Assembly: GCA_020718205.1 (NCBI GenBank)
Contig: DYSN01000030.1
Span: 1 to 33,773 of the forward strand
Length of the DNA: 33,773 nt
Reading direction: 5' to 3'
Source of the DNA: Draconibacterium orientale
Lineage (GTDB): Bacteria > Bacteroidota > Bacteroidia > Bacteroidales > UBA12170
Each line of letters starts with the position of its first letter. The stretch's first letter is position 1. A program made the position numbers and the translations under genes. The notes beneath the pieces were generated by a model. It had not been told where the DNA came from. It saw nothing but the letters and a program-made list of their open reading frames with translations, and made no database searches. This document shows, piece by piece, positions 23,301 to 31,350 of this stretch.

Positions 23301-24977
23301 ATTGCTTTGCATCTTATATAAGCTACAGGCATAATCATCGAGAGCATACCCTGCCGGGCCCATTTTATACAGAGGGTAAGCGTCTGCAGTCTGTATCAGT
23401 GCATCGGCATAACGAAGCTCAGTATAAACCCAGGTAACAGGGGTTATGGTAAAAATACCATTTGCAGGTACCACGTCAATTTGAGTTACACCTGTATTTC
23501 CATCATCGGCCCATGATTGAGCGTGATATTCCTCAATGCCCATATAATCATAAATGAATTGACCATCGGTAAATACATCGGGGGCACTTCCATACACATC
23601 ATATAGAAAATCAATACCTTGAACCCAAACCAATCCGCCATTGTCGATGTATTCTATAAGCGGACTATTGAATTTATAATTGTTTGGATCCGTAAGATCC
23701 CAAAGTTTTAAATCGGTACCATCGTTACCTGTGTACCAGATAACTGCTTCATAGTCGTTTAAAATATCGATCGCGGGGAAAGTGGATGTGGTTGCGGTAT
23801 TATATAAATCGAAAACATATCCACTATTTACCAAGGCAGAGTCCAATTCGAGATATCTGGCTCCATCGTAATTATTGTCGTTAACAAGTAACACATGGAA
23901 GTTAGTTGAATTTCCCTGATTTGAGATTGTTATTTGAACGGAATCGGCAACTCCTGAACCATCGACGGCAGAAGCCTTAACCCACAGTGTACCATTACCG
24001 GCAGGAGTTCCGGTAGCTGTTAAAAGACCGTTGTTATCAATGCTTGCAGTTGCAGTTTCTTCTACTAGACTCCAGGCGACGTTGCCATTGGTGGCATTTG
24101 CAGGTAAAACAGTGGCAAAAAACTGCAAGCTCCCGCCATCCATTGTTATTGTTGTAGCATTTCCTTGTCCGTTTACATCGATGCTTGCAACAGGAATATT
24201 GACTATTATAAATTGATCGAAATAGGTTAAACCTTCGTTAATGTACTGATCTAAATGGGCTTGTGTATCAAAACGAGCTGTTTCGGTAGCTATTGAGATA
24301 ACCCTTCCGGTATTTGCACCATTAATTTTTTCGTTGTAGATACTTCCTGCATAATCATCAAAATCGTATCCCACGGGGCCCATCATATAAAGATTGCCGG
24401 CGTTGGGTGTTTTTGCCAAAGCATCGGCATACCACATGGTTGCATAACTCCATCTCATTGGGTTTAAGGTAAAAATACCATTTCCGGGTACCAAATCGAA
24501 TTGCTGAACGCCATCGCTGAATACGCCATCGTTGGAGTGAGATTGGCCGTGATATTCTTGAATACCAAGGTAATCGTAAGCGAAAGTACCAGCTGCAAAA
24601 AAATCGGGAGCCGCACCATATTTGTCGTAGAGCCAATCGAGCCCTTGTAGCCAAAACATTCCGCCATTATCAATATAATCCTTTATATGTTGATTTTCGA
24701 TATCTGTTCGATTCCAGAGAGAAAGAGCAGTCCCGTCGTTACCAGTATACCAAATCACAACATTATAATTGCTCATTTGAGCAAAGGTTGGGCTACCGCC
24801 ATTAATTGTTGTGTTAATGGTATCGAAAACATAACCGCCATTGGTGAGCGCGGTTTTTATAGCCCCCATTCTACCGGGAGCAGATCCATTGTCATTAACC
24901 AGCAAGACATCCATCTGACTGAATCCCAGAAAGGGAAAAAACAGGTTAAGTAAAAGGAAAGCGGCAAGATTTTTCAT
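20316..24977 (-). CDS. Giant secreted GATase-like/BIG2 mosaic protein, T9SS cargo
   Basis: A 1553-aa protein with signal peptide (1-20). Modules in order: GATase-like 1 (22-257), BIG2 (261-354), GATase-like 2 (361-595), BIG2 (597-690), GATase-like 3 (696-932), three tandem BIG2 (934-1028, 1033-1126, 1130-1224), GATase-like 4 (1229-1463), T9SS tail (1472-1553, VYPNPASGLVNFVL ... SGVYFYEIL, ending GRLVLVK). Each large domain repeats LLVNDN, VIWYTGNDG, LWD/N, YIDNGG, W(L/V)QG(L/I)D(F/W)LYD, (A)QS ... DDG or ND, YADA/YVDA, MGP and ETAR or EPAR. The catalytic Cys elbow of true amidotransferases is absent in all four. The BIG2 modules share DGG(S/T/A)LQ, GNGT(V/L)W(V/A)KA and ADS. Architecture suggests a long surface fibre presenting repeated ligand-binding domains. 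The ligand is unknown. Confidence 0.85.
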   Translation of the reverse strand: MKNLAAFLLLNLFFPFLGFSQMDVLLVNDNGSAPGRMGAIKTALTNGGYVFDTINTTINGGSPTFAQMSNYNVVIWYTGNDGTALSLWNRTDIENQHIKDYIDNGGMFWLQGLDWLYDKYGAAPDFFAAGTFAYDYLGIQEYHGQSHSNDGVFSDGVQQFDLVPGNGIFTLNPMRWSYATMWYADALAKTPNAGNLYMMGPVGYDFDDYAGSIYNEKINGANTGRVISIATETARFDTQAHLDQYINEGLTYFDQFIIVNIPVASIDVNGQGNATTITMDGGSLQFFATVLPANATNGNVAWSLVEETATASIDNNGLLTATGTPAGNGTLWVKASAVDGSGVADSVQITISNQGNSTNFHVLLVNDNNYDGARYLELDSALVNSGYVFDLYNTATTSTFPAIDILNDYEAVIWYTGNDGTDLKLWDLTDPNNYKFNSPLIEYIDNGGLVWVQGIDFLYDVYGSAPDVFTDGQFIYDYMGIEEYHAQSWADDGNTGVTQIDVVPANGIFTITPVTWVYTELRYADALIQTADAYPLYKMGPAGYALDDYACSLYKMQSNGMIMLSTIEPARINNQINTDTYIDEGLTMMEDYAAGTIPVNDIEVTGEGGETTIDIDGGALQMVAEVFPHFANDKTVTWSIVPVTATASINGSGLLSATGTPAGNGTVWAKATAGDGSGVADSLLITITNQGSGNNFNVLLVNDNDYGTDRFLEIDTALMNLNYNYDIYNTAVTGTIPDYTLLNNYQVVIWYTGNDGVDLNLWDITDPDDYKFNTPLIQYIDNGGFVWLQGLDFLYDVYGNAPDIFEEGSFLYDYIGIQEYHAQSWVDDGNTGMVQMDTVFGNGIFNLSPVSWTYTELHYADAMAITPSAQAVYHMGPAGYQFNDYYCGIYNYQASGGMVMSFTVETARVDTQENTDTLIDQGLSFFEYALENNILVTDIDVYTEDGVNTINVDGGTLQCYADVFPVFAPNRDVEWSIVNGTATAFINIDGMVAATGNPTNGNGTVWAKATAVDGSGIADSLMITISNQSFPNVPVTDIIVTGEDGATTIEIDGGSLQMLAEVLPVNASQDSVLWSVVPGTTTATIDAFGVLSALGEDNSNGTVWAKATAWDGMGAVDSLLITISNQSSDIVLVEEIIVSGAGGATTINIDGGTLQMIADVFPENATDDSVLWSVVPGTTTATINPAGLLTASGENDGNGTVWAKATAVDGSGVADSIQITITNQQTNVFEILLVNDNANGTDRYLVIDTTLNNLGYNYSIFNAAVEGTFPTYATLENYDLVIWYTGNDGVDLKLWDITNTEDYKFNEPLIQYIDNGGKVWVQGLDFLYDVYGSAPVSFVQGQFTYDYLGIAEYHAQSHIDDGIYSDGVPQLDVEPGNGICTMTPIQWTYATMWYVDAIALTPGTNGLYTMGPDEYDFSDYYSAFYRVLNQGIVITCTFETARINNRTNTETFFWEVIENIDQMVDVKKLNTTNIQVYPNPASGLVNFVLPHSNSQNISLKLFNSNGQMVYVGSLQIDQLNQVTVDFSNLNSGVYFYEILGDDYHSVGRLVLVK
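21306..22178 (-). repeat. Three tandem BIG2-encoding repeats
   Basis: Three consecutive modules of about 290 bp encode BIG2 domains 3 to 5 of the 1553-aa protein (residues 934-1224). Stretches such as those for GNGTVWAKATA and VPGTTTATI are nearly the same in DNA between neighbours, particularly between the last two. Elsewhere in the protein a single BIG2 separates GATase-like domains, so this array looks like local tandem duplication and could change copy number by recombination. Confidence 0.75.
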
Positions 24978-25059
24978 AGATATGTTATTTGGTTTATTTT
25001 GATATGTAGGACGACAGAAACAAAAAAAACCCCTATGAAATGGTTAAGAAATTGTAAAT

Positions 25060-27390
25060 TTAATTCAGGATTACCTTTTTTGAAAGTAAAAACTGTGAAT
25101 TCGCTATTCTTAGAATATAGATGCCTTTTGGTAACTCTGTCGTTATCAGATGATAATTGGTTGTGGTCAATTGTTCCATAAAAACCATCTTACCGGCCAG
25201 ATCAAAAATAGTTATATCACCATCAAATGACTCAGAACTCATTAGGATGATTCCCTGTGTATTTGAGTATATTTTAATGCTTTCGGATGCGGCAGTATTA
25301 TATATTTCGGACTCTGTTTTATTAAAATGAATAAAAAATCTATTTCTGGAGTTTTGCGTGGTAGAAACAAAATTATACTCTTTGCCCAAGGTTAACTCTA
25401 CAATTTTATTCTCTTTTATATCCTCCAACCATATTTCTGATGCGTTGCTTATCGAAAAATCTGTCACCCGAATTGTATATTGAGTATTGTAGGTAGCTTC
25501 AAAATTTAAAGGAATTTCAAATTTAGCGGTAGTAGGTGGTAGCGTTAATATAGAATAATTCTCCTGATTCCAATGCAGGTATAATTGCGGTGCTTTTGGG
25601 CTTCCTTTAAGTTTATGAGAATCGAAATCGGAATCGAATATTGATGTAGCCAATGGATTGAATCTTACTTTGATACGATCGCTGTACCTACTATTTAGAC
25701 TGGTTACAACAATGGATAATTCGTTATCCTTAGCCATTTTATTCCACGAACTACCGCTGTGAAAACGGGCTTCAGCGGGAATTGTAATTGAGCCGGTGAA
25801 CAGGGAATCTACTTCGACAAAAAAGCCTTGTGTTGAAGGAATTGGGTCACCTGTTTCCACATCCTTATAATTGCCCGTTTCCTCGCTCCATATTTTGGCG
25901 ATAGCTACAATGTTTTGCCGATTCCATTCTGCTGCTGTATTCCACTGAATAGCACTGGGAAACGGGTTTCCGAGTAGTTGCCAGCCATCGTCATTCACCG
26001 ATTCGGTAAAGGTAAGATTGGAGCGTGTTATTGCACCGTTGTTGAGTTTTCCTGACATAAGCTTTGTGTCTACGGTATTGTAGGCGCATAAATAGCCATG
26101 ACCCAAATCCATATCGAACGACTCCTGTTTATAATTCATCCAGGTATAACCCGATTCATTCCAACGATAAAAGTCATCGGTTGGGCCAGGTGTAAAATCT
26201 GATCCTGCGACCGGAAAATCTGCGATTGGGCAGGATAACAGATGCCAGCCATCATCATTGGTGGTGTATGGAGCAATATAACGTTCTATGGTAGCCTGAA
26301 GCGAATGACCATGATGAATCAATGACCCCTGATGTGTTGAGGTAGAATGGATAACAATTCCGTCGCTTCCCCTATAATTTTTTATTGAATCATTCACCGT
26401 TAATTGACCTGATATATTGAACACTCCATCAGTTGAAATTGTGATGCTATCGGCAGTTATATGATGACCTTCTTCAATATTGATTCGCTCGGCAAATTCT
26501 CCCGGTGCATAGTTGGCATGAACCAGAGAATCCACATCTACATACCAACTGGAGCTATCGGCCCAGGCTCCCGATGATTTTGAGACATACCGTGGACGTA
26601 ATAAGAAATTGGGCGATCCAAGAAGGGTATTGGAGTAATTTTGTACGCTGTAACCTAAGCTTCCGACCGGGTTATTTGCCGGGTTTCCACCTGTTGTTCC
26701 ACAGTATCCCAAACCACTCTCCACCGCTACAGAATCGGTAAAAGCTTCATTGAAATGAATGAGTGCTATGGTATTAGCATCGACATAATACTCTTCCAAT
26801 CTTTTTGAGAATTGCATATCGGATATTTCTCTTGCAATATTCGACACACGAAATTCATCGATTAAGCCATTCAGTTGATGCGAATAAACATCATCCCAGT
26901 ATTTCCCGCCAATATTAAGGGCTCGAATACTTGCCGAAAGATCCCACAAAGTATCGACATACAGCCCAACCAAAGAATTATCTACAAATAATTTACACGA
27001 ATCACCATCGAATGTAACTGCAATATGATACCAAGTGTTCAGCATCAAATCTTCGGAAGCTTGGTTTGTTTTAATACTTCTTAATACTTCGTCCGATGTG
27101 TTCTTCCTTTCATTAAATTGTATTCCAAAATTGCCTACACCTTTGGGTGCGATAATTTGCAGATCACAAACCATTCTTCGATCAAAAATTCTGTCAAACT
27201 CTTGATATTCGAATACATTTATCCAGGTTTCGAAAGTATAAGAAGTTGATACATCGAGACTATTCAACGCGTCTTCGTTAAGAAAACAAGATTCTTTACC
27301 CGTTAATTTGAGTGTGCTGTCATTCTGCGACCAAGTAATTTTAGAACAGAATAACAATACAACTATTGCAACTAAGTAAAATGTCTTCAT
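25060..27390 (-). CDS. LamG-domain T9SS surface protein, paralogue A
   Basis: A 776-aa secreted protein. A signal peptide (1-21, ending TWSQ) precedes a LamG/concanavalin A-like domain (about 24-210: YTFETWINVF, NTWYHIAVTFDGDSCKLFVD, ALNIGGKYWDD, IDEFRVSNIAREIS). These domains bind carbohydrates or proteins. A beta-rich middle (about 290-560) carries DGWHLLSCPI, GHGYLCAYN and DDGWQLLGNPFPSAIQW, a pattern common in large Bacteroidota surface proteins. The C-terminus is a T9SS tail (about 700-776, ITIFDLAGKMVFMEQL ... GIYILRI, ending KKVILN). It shares layout and many motifs with the 774-aa gene two positions upstream, so they arose by duplication. It lies 39 nt after the small PID-CTERM-like gene and 82 nt before the 1553-aa gene. 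Confidence 0.85.
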   Translation of the reverse strand: MKTFYLVAIVVLLFCSKITWSQNDSTLKLTGKESCFLNEDALNSLDVSTSYTFETWINVFEYQEFDRIFDRRMVCDLQIIAPKGVGNFGIQFNERKNTSDEVLRSIKTNQASEDLMLNTWYHIAVTFDGDSCKLFVDNSLVGLYVDTLWDLSASIRALNIGGKYWDDVYSHQLNGLIDEFRVSNIAREISDMQFSKRLEEYYVDANTIALIHFNEAFTDSVAVESGLGYCGTTGGNPANNPVGSLGYSVQNYSNTLLGSPNFLLRPRYVSKSSGAWADSSSWYVDVDSLVHANYAPGEFAERINIEEGHHITADSITISTDGVFNISGQLTVNDSIKNYRGSDGIVIHSTSTHQGSLIHHGHSLQATIERYIAPYTTNDDGWHLLSCPIADFPVAGSDFTPGPTDDFYRWNESGYTWMNYKQESFDMDLGHGYLCAYNTVDTKLMSGKLNNGAITRSNLTFTESVNDDGWQLLGNPFPSAIQWNTAAEWNRQNIVAIAKIWSEETGNYKDVETGDPIPSTQGFFVEVDSLFTGSITIPAEARFHSGSSWNKMAKDNELSIVVTSLNSRYSDRIKVRFNPLATSIFDSDFDSHKLKGSPKAPQLYLHWNQENYSILTLPPTTAKFEIPLNFEATYNTQYTIRVTDFSISNASEIWLEDIKENKIVELTLGKEYNFVSTTQNSRNRFFIHFNKTESEIYNTAASESIKIYSNTQGIILMSSESFDGDITIFDLAGKMVFMEQLTTTNYHLITTELPKGIYILRIANSQFLLSKKVILN

Positions 27391-27429
27391 AACAATATAG
27401 ATGATTCAAACAAAAAGGATGAGCAATCC

Positions 27430-27684
27430 CTATTGTTTTTTAGTAAAAACTGAACCATCAATTTCTTTTAGATTATTTTTGCTGCCGTAGGCTAAACCTA
27501 ATCCAATGAGAATAGCCACTCCGGAGCCCAAAGGTGCACCACCTCCCGGAATTTGGTTGCCCGATGATCCATGGTTTCCGGGCATTCCGGGCGGATCGGC
27601 ATTTACACCCATTGGCAAAAGAAATACCAAACTAAAAACAAAACTTATAATTGAGATTTTTATAATTGTTTTCATATTTTCCAA
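27430..27684 (-). CDS. Small Gly/Pro-rich secreted protein with PID-CTERM-like tail
   Basis: 84 aa. A signal peptide (1-29, ending GVNA-DPPG) leads to a very short Gly/Pro/Ser-rich mature region (30-50), then GAPLGSG followed by a hydrophobic stretch ending GLGLAYGSK (49-69), and a short charged tail. The order Pro-x-x-Gly, hydrophobic helix, YGxK resembles the PID-CTERM type of Bacteroidota C-terminal sorting or anchoring segments (recalled, not searched). Met4 is an alternative start. The ATG is one base after the stop codon of the 774-aa LamG gene, so translation is coupled to it. Its role is unknown; a membrane-anchored or processed accessory to the LamG proteins is inference. Confidence 0.75.
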   Translation of the reverse strand: MENMKTIIKISIISFVFSLVFLLPMGVNADPPGMPGNHGSSGNQIPGGGAPLGSGVAILIGLGLAYGSKNNLKEIDGSVFTKKQ

Positions 27685-27685
27685 T

Positions 27686-30010
27686 TTATTGAATAATTAC
27701 TTTTTGAGTATATATATTACCGGCTTCTATTAAACGAACCAAATAAACCCCGTTTAATGTTTCGGCAGAGATGCGGTACATATTGGTATTTTTAATTTGT
27801 TCGGACAAAATCAATCTCCCACCCATATCGAACACCATTATTTCACCGTTGATGCTTTCACTGGCATTCAAATAAATGCTATATTTATTGGCGAAAATAT
27901 TTACTTTATTATTTACCAGATCATCAATCGCTGTGGTGCTGTTTAAATGGAGCATAAAGCGGTTGGCGTTATCTTGTTCGCTTGCTGCAAAAGTATATGA
28001 GTTGGTTGTGGTTAAGTTTGTTAAAACACCTGTTGCTAAATCTTCTAAGTAAATATTGTTTTCTGATTCTATGCTGTTTAATTCCACATTAATATTGTAT
28101 TCACCCTGAGTTGCAACCCTGAAATTCATTGGAATTAAAATTTCGTTTTGCGAATTGGGGATATTGTTATCAGTAAGGAATTCATTAGATGCGCTTAAAG
28201 TATAAAGTTGAGGAGCACTTGCGGCGCCAAAAAGCTTATGACCATCAAATTCTGCATCAAACTCCATTGTAGCATTCTCTGACATTATTACCTGAGTAAT
28301 ATCGTAAAAAGAATTATCTCCGCCTGATAATTTTAATATTAGAGTGTTTTCAGAATCCCCGGCATTTTTATACCAGTTTTGTTCATCATGTATTCTTGCA
28401 TCGGAAGGGATGGTAAGTTGGTTGGTTGCGTTTGTTATCTCCACAAAGAAACCTTGTGTAGAAGGAATAATTGTTTTTGTTTGATAATTTCCAGCTTCTT
28501 CAGCCCAAACTTTTGCATTGACTCCTATTCCCGTTTTTGTCCATGTTCCGGCACCCCAATCAATAGCGCAAGAGAATGGATTTCCAACCAATTGCCAACC
28601 ACCATTTGTATTAGTCATATTAGCAGGGGATGATACATTTGCCACATTAAGTTTCCCCTGGAATTCTTTTGTGCCATCGACATCATAGGCACATAAATAC
28701 CCCTGTCCATTTGTGAAATTAGAAAAGGCAAATCCTCCTCCATCAATACGATAATTGATCCACATACCTGCGGCACCAGCATCCTCATCCCAGGAGAATA
28801 GGTCATCTGTATTGATTGCAGGCACAAAATCGCTACCTGCAATAGCCATATTATTAACAGGAGAAGAAAGCAAATGCCATCCATGATCTCCAGCATATCC
28901 GGTGATTTGTCTTTCTACAGTAGCATCTACATTAGCTGTGCTGTTTAATAATGATCCTTGTTCCGTGGCTGTTGATTTTAGAACCAAGCCTGCGTTTCCT
29001 GCATTGTTGGTGAGTGTTCCGGTCACTGATAAATTTCCACTGATTTCAAGTTTCCCATATGTTGCAATAGTTACGTTATCAGCTGTTGTTACAGTGTGTC
29101 CCGATTTAATAACAATATTTTCGGTAAATTCATTAGGAATAATTGTAGCATTAACATAGGTGTCAGCACCGTTTTCTACTTTCCATGTTCCTAATGTACT
29201 CCAATTTCCTGTTGCTTGAGATTGATATTTTGGACGAAGCAGATAATAGGGACTTCCTAGTTTTGCAGCAGTATAGTCAATTGATGTGATATTATCATCA
29301 ACAATAGCTCCGTTAAGTCCTGTTCCGGAGATATAGTTTGGTGGGTCTGCTTGATTATTTAGGTGCATTAATAATACAGTATTTGCATCAGAAGTATATT
29401 CTTCCCAATGACTTGACGTTTGCATAGTTGAAATATCCCGAGCAACATTAGAAACCCTAATCTCATCAATCTGGGCATTAGACATTTGTCTTTCGTAGGA
29501 ATCCCAAAATCTTCCACCAATATTCAGAGCATTGGTGGAAGCAGTCAAAGGCCAATCGGTATCCGTATCACTATCACACATTGTCCCGTTGATATATAAC
29601 TTTGCTGTTGTTCCATCATAAGTTGCTGCTACATGATACCATGTATCAAAAATCATGTTTGCACTGGTGGAGCCAACTCCATCACAATCGATACTTGCAA
29701 CAATATCACCGGAACCATTTCTGGCAGCAAAAGTTACTGCATAATTGTTGTTATCATCAGGCACGAGATAAAATGAAAAAACAGTTCTTCTATCCATTAT
29801 ACACTCATAATTTCCCGAAACATATGCTGCTACACAAATCCATGCTTCAAAAGTATAAGCTGTGGTTAAATCCAATTTGTTATCACCATCATTTACAACA
29901 AACGACTCTCCACCATCTAAACCAATGGCATAAATATTCTGTCCGGAAACATTCAAACTCAAAATTAGACTAAGGCCCATAAGCCACAAAAAAAAGTAAA
30001 TTTTTCTCAT
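27686..30010 (-). CDS. LamG-domain T9SS surface protein, paralogue B
   Basis: A 774-aa secreted protein and first gene of the minus-strand surface-protein block. Signal peptide (1-23, ending VSGQ), LamG/concanavalin A-like domain (about 26-215: YTFEAWICVAAYVSG, DTWYHVAATYDGTTAKLYIN, ALNIGGRFWDSYERQMSNAQ, IDEIRVSNVARDIS), a beta-rich middle with DHGWHLLSSPVNNMAI, GQGYLCAYDVDG and GGWQLVGNPFSCAIDW, and a T9SS tail (about 695-774, IMVFDMGGRLILSEQI ... GVYLVRL, ending QKVIIQ). Similarity to the 776-aa protein extends through all parts. The conserved 'WxLLxxP' segments suggest a second binding or structural domain. Ligand unknown; extracellular glycans or matrix protein are plausible for LamG. Confidence 0.85.
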   Translation of the reverse strand: MRKIYFFLWLMGLSLILSLNVSGQNIYAIGLDGGESFVVNDGDNKLDLTTAYTFEAWICVAAYVSGNYECIMDRRTVFSFYLVPDDNNNYAVTFAARNGSGDIVASIDCDGVGSTSANMIFDTWYHVAATYDGTTAKLYINGTMCDSDTDTDWPLTASTNALNIGGRFWDSYERQMSNAQIDEIRVSNVARDISTMQTSSHWEEYTSDANTVLLMHLNNQADPPNYISGTGLNGAIVDDNITSIDYTAAKLGSPYYLLRPKYQSQATGNWSTLGTWKVENGADTYVNATIIPNEFTENIVIKSGHTVTTADNVTIATYGKLEISGNLSVTGTLTNNAGNAGLVLKSTATEQGSLLNSTANVDATVERQITGYAGDHGWHLLSSPVNNMAIAGSDFVPAINTDDLFSWDEDAGAAGMWINYRIDGGGFAFSNFTNGQGYLCAYDVDGTKEFQGKLNVANVSSPANMTNTNGGWQLVGNPFSCAIDWGAGTWTKTGIGVNAKVWAEEAGNYQTKTIIPSTQGFFVEITNATNQLTIPSDARIHDEQNWYKNAGDSENTLILKLSGGDNSFYDITQVIMSENATMEFDAEFDGHKLFGAASAPQLYTLSASNEFLTDNNIPNSQNEILIPMNFRVATQGEYNINVELNSIESENNIYLEDLATGVLTNLTTTNSYTFAASEQDNANRFMLHLNSTTAIDDLVNNKVNIFANKYSIYLNASESINGEIMVFDMGGRLILSEQIKNTNMYRISAETLNGVYLVRLIEAGNIYTQKVIIQ

Positions 30011-30365
30011 AATAACATATAATTTAATATCGATAAACTCAAATTAGCAATGGTTCGAAATTTTTTAGCAATATGATCTTATAGTTTTTGTGTGACTAAT
30101 AGACGTTGCAAATTCTTAAAAACCCCTAATCCAATTCATTTTTTTTTACAAAAGCGCAAATCCCTTTTTTCAGCGTATAATATACTACATATGTCGTATT
30201 TCAGAAAGCCCGGTGCCCCCATATATTTGCCTTATGATAGTTGACGCCCATAGATTGTTAAATCAATTCAAATGAATACGGGTTTGTGACTACAGATTCG
30301 AGCATCTGCATCATCGGCTATCCCAATAAGTTAAATAAAAAAGAAACAATTAAAAATCTAACAAA
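30011..30365. other. Divergent intergenic region between surface-protein block and lipoprotein operon
   Basis: A 355-bp stretch with the start regions of both the minus-strand LamG operon and the plus-strand lipoprotein gene. A TATATTTG at 30222-30229 on the plus strand matches the -7 consensus; its -33 partner is weak, so it is a candidate promoter only. On the minus strand I find no TAnnTTTG within about 150 bp of the LamG gene, which would fit control by an alternative (ECF) sigma factor. No RNA gene is seen. Confidence 0.45.
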
Positions 30366-30872
30366 ATGAAAACAAGATTACTATCTATTGCCCTGATGAT
30401 CTTCACCACATTTTTATTTTCGAGCTGCGAAAAAGACGATGTTGTGCCAGATGCAACTTCTCTTTCACCCGGACAGTGCGAAATCAAATGCAATGTTTCC
30501 GGTGCTGCAACATCAACCTTTGCATCAAACCTATTAATTTCTACTGCCATTAAATCAACCGACCTGATGAATATCAGTGGTGCAGGTGTTACTTCATCCG
30601 ATGCTGAAATAGTGATGATTATATTACCCGCCAATGTTACTACCGGAACCTACACATCTTCGAGCTGGGAGTCTGGTTTCTTTGCATTAGCCTATACCAA
30701 AGGTAGTTATGCATGGGCTGCTGAGCAGAACCAATCCTTCACCATCACCATTTCCGAAGTAACAAGTACCAATATCAAAGGCACTTTCAGCGGAGTTCTG
30801 ATAAACGAAGATTTGACTTCACAAGTGAATATTACCAATGGTACCTTTTCGGCAAAATTTACTACTTATTAA
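30366..30872 (+). CDS. Hypothetical small lipoprotein, beta-sandwich-like
   Basis: A 168-aa lipoprotein (lipobox FSSC, Cys21). The mature part is rich in Thr, Ser and beta strands: QCEIKCNVSGAATSTFASN, DAEIVMIILPANVTTGTYT, QSFTITISEVTSTNIKGTFS, and a closing TNGTFSAKFTTY. The repeated strand pattern with 'IKGTFSG' resembles Bacteroidota lipoproteins of the DUF6252 kind (inference). Two Cys in CEIKC might form a disulfide. It is followed by a strong hairpin at 30883-30920, so it is probably a separate transcript from the next two genes. Confidence 0.75.
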   Translation: MKTRLLSIALMIFTTFLFSSCEKDDVVPDATSLSPGQCEIKCNVSGAATSTFASNLLISTAIKSTDLMNISGAGVTSSDAEIVMIILPANVTTGTYTSSSWESGFFALAYTKGSYAWAAEQNQSFTITISEVTSTNIKGTFSGVLINEDLTSQVNITNGTFSAKFTTY

Positions 30873-30882
30873 TATGCACCTA

Positions 30883-30920
30883 TTTAACCCGAGTTACACA
30901 TCGCTGTAATTCGGGTTAAA
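30883..30920. terminator. Long perfect hairpin after the lipoprotein gene
   Basis: Arms TTTAACCCGAGTTACA (30883-30898) and TGTAATTCGGGTTAAA (30905-30920) pair over 16 bp with a single G-T wobble and a 6-nt loop. It lies 10 nt after the stop codon. It lacks a long T-run on the plus strand, so it is a terminator or mRNA-stabilising structure. Confidence 0.7.
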
Positions 30921-30972
30921 ATAATTGAGTTCATTGGCACATATAGTAAATCAACATTCAAATGACCTTAAA

Positions 30973-31338
30973 ATGAGAATAATCTTTTTAGTGTTTTCCC
31001 TACTAATTGTAAGTCTGAGTAGTCAGGCTCAAAAGAAGCAGTTGCTGAGCACTCACGAAGCAGTGGAACAACAAGCCTTTCTCGAACTGGCGCAAGCCAT
31101 AAGCCCTCCCGACGGGTCTTTGTATAAATTTGGGATTAAAAACAAAATTGTGGGGGAATATACCTTCAGACTAACGCTGGAAAAAGACGGACAAGTGACT
31201 TCGGTTTTTGTTGTGGATAAAAAAAATGGCAATATCGAATCGCAAAATCAATTGAAGGATAAGATTTTCGATTTTCAGTTTGACTTCAAAATGCCCAAAA
31301 AGCAAGATTTTAAAATCAATTACACATTCAAATTTTAA
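30973..31338 (+). CDS. Small exported protein with TonB-C-like domain
   Basis: 121 aa with the ATG at 30973. A TTG at 30925 would add 16 residues in front of the signal peptide and is rejected. The signal peptide is MRIIFLVFSLLIVSLSSQA-Q. The mature part (from about residue 55) resembles the C-terminal TonB domain seen in stand-alone Bacteroidota proteins: GEYTFRLTLEKDGQVTSVFV, then DKIFDFQFDFKMPKKQDFKI. No transmembrane anchor or Pro-rich linker is present, so it cannot span the periplasm as a real TonB does. It is 12 nt upstream of the beta-propeller gene and likely cotranscribed with it. The function is unknown. Confidence 0.7.
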   Translation: MRIIFLVFSLLIVSLSSQAQKKQLLSTHEAVEQQAFLELAQAISPPDGSLYKFGIKNKIVGEYTFRLTLEKDGQVTSVFVVDKKNGNIESQNQLKDKIFDFQFDFKMPKKQDFKINYTFKF

Positions 31339-31350
31339 AAATTTTATATC

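Noticed and set aside
18200..24977. Active glutamine amidotransferase or peptidase role for the repeated domain
   Set aside because: All six copies lack the Cys of the nucleophile elbow, and no other invariant Cys or Ser-His pair fits. A binding role is preferred.
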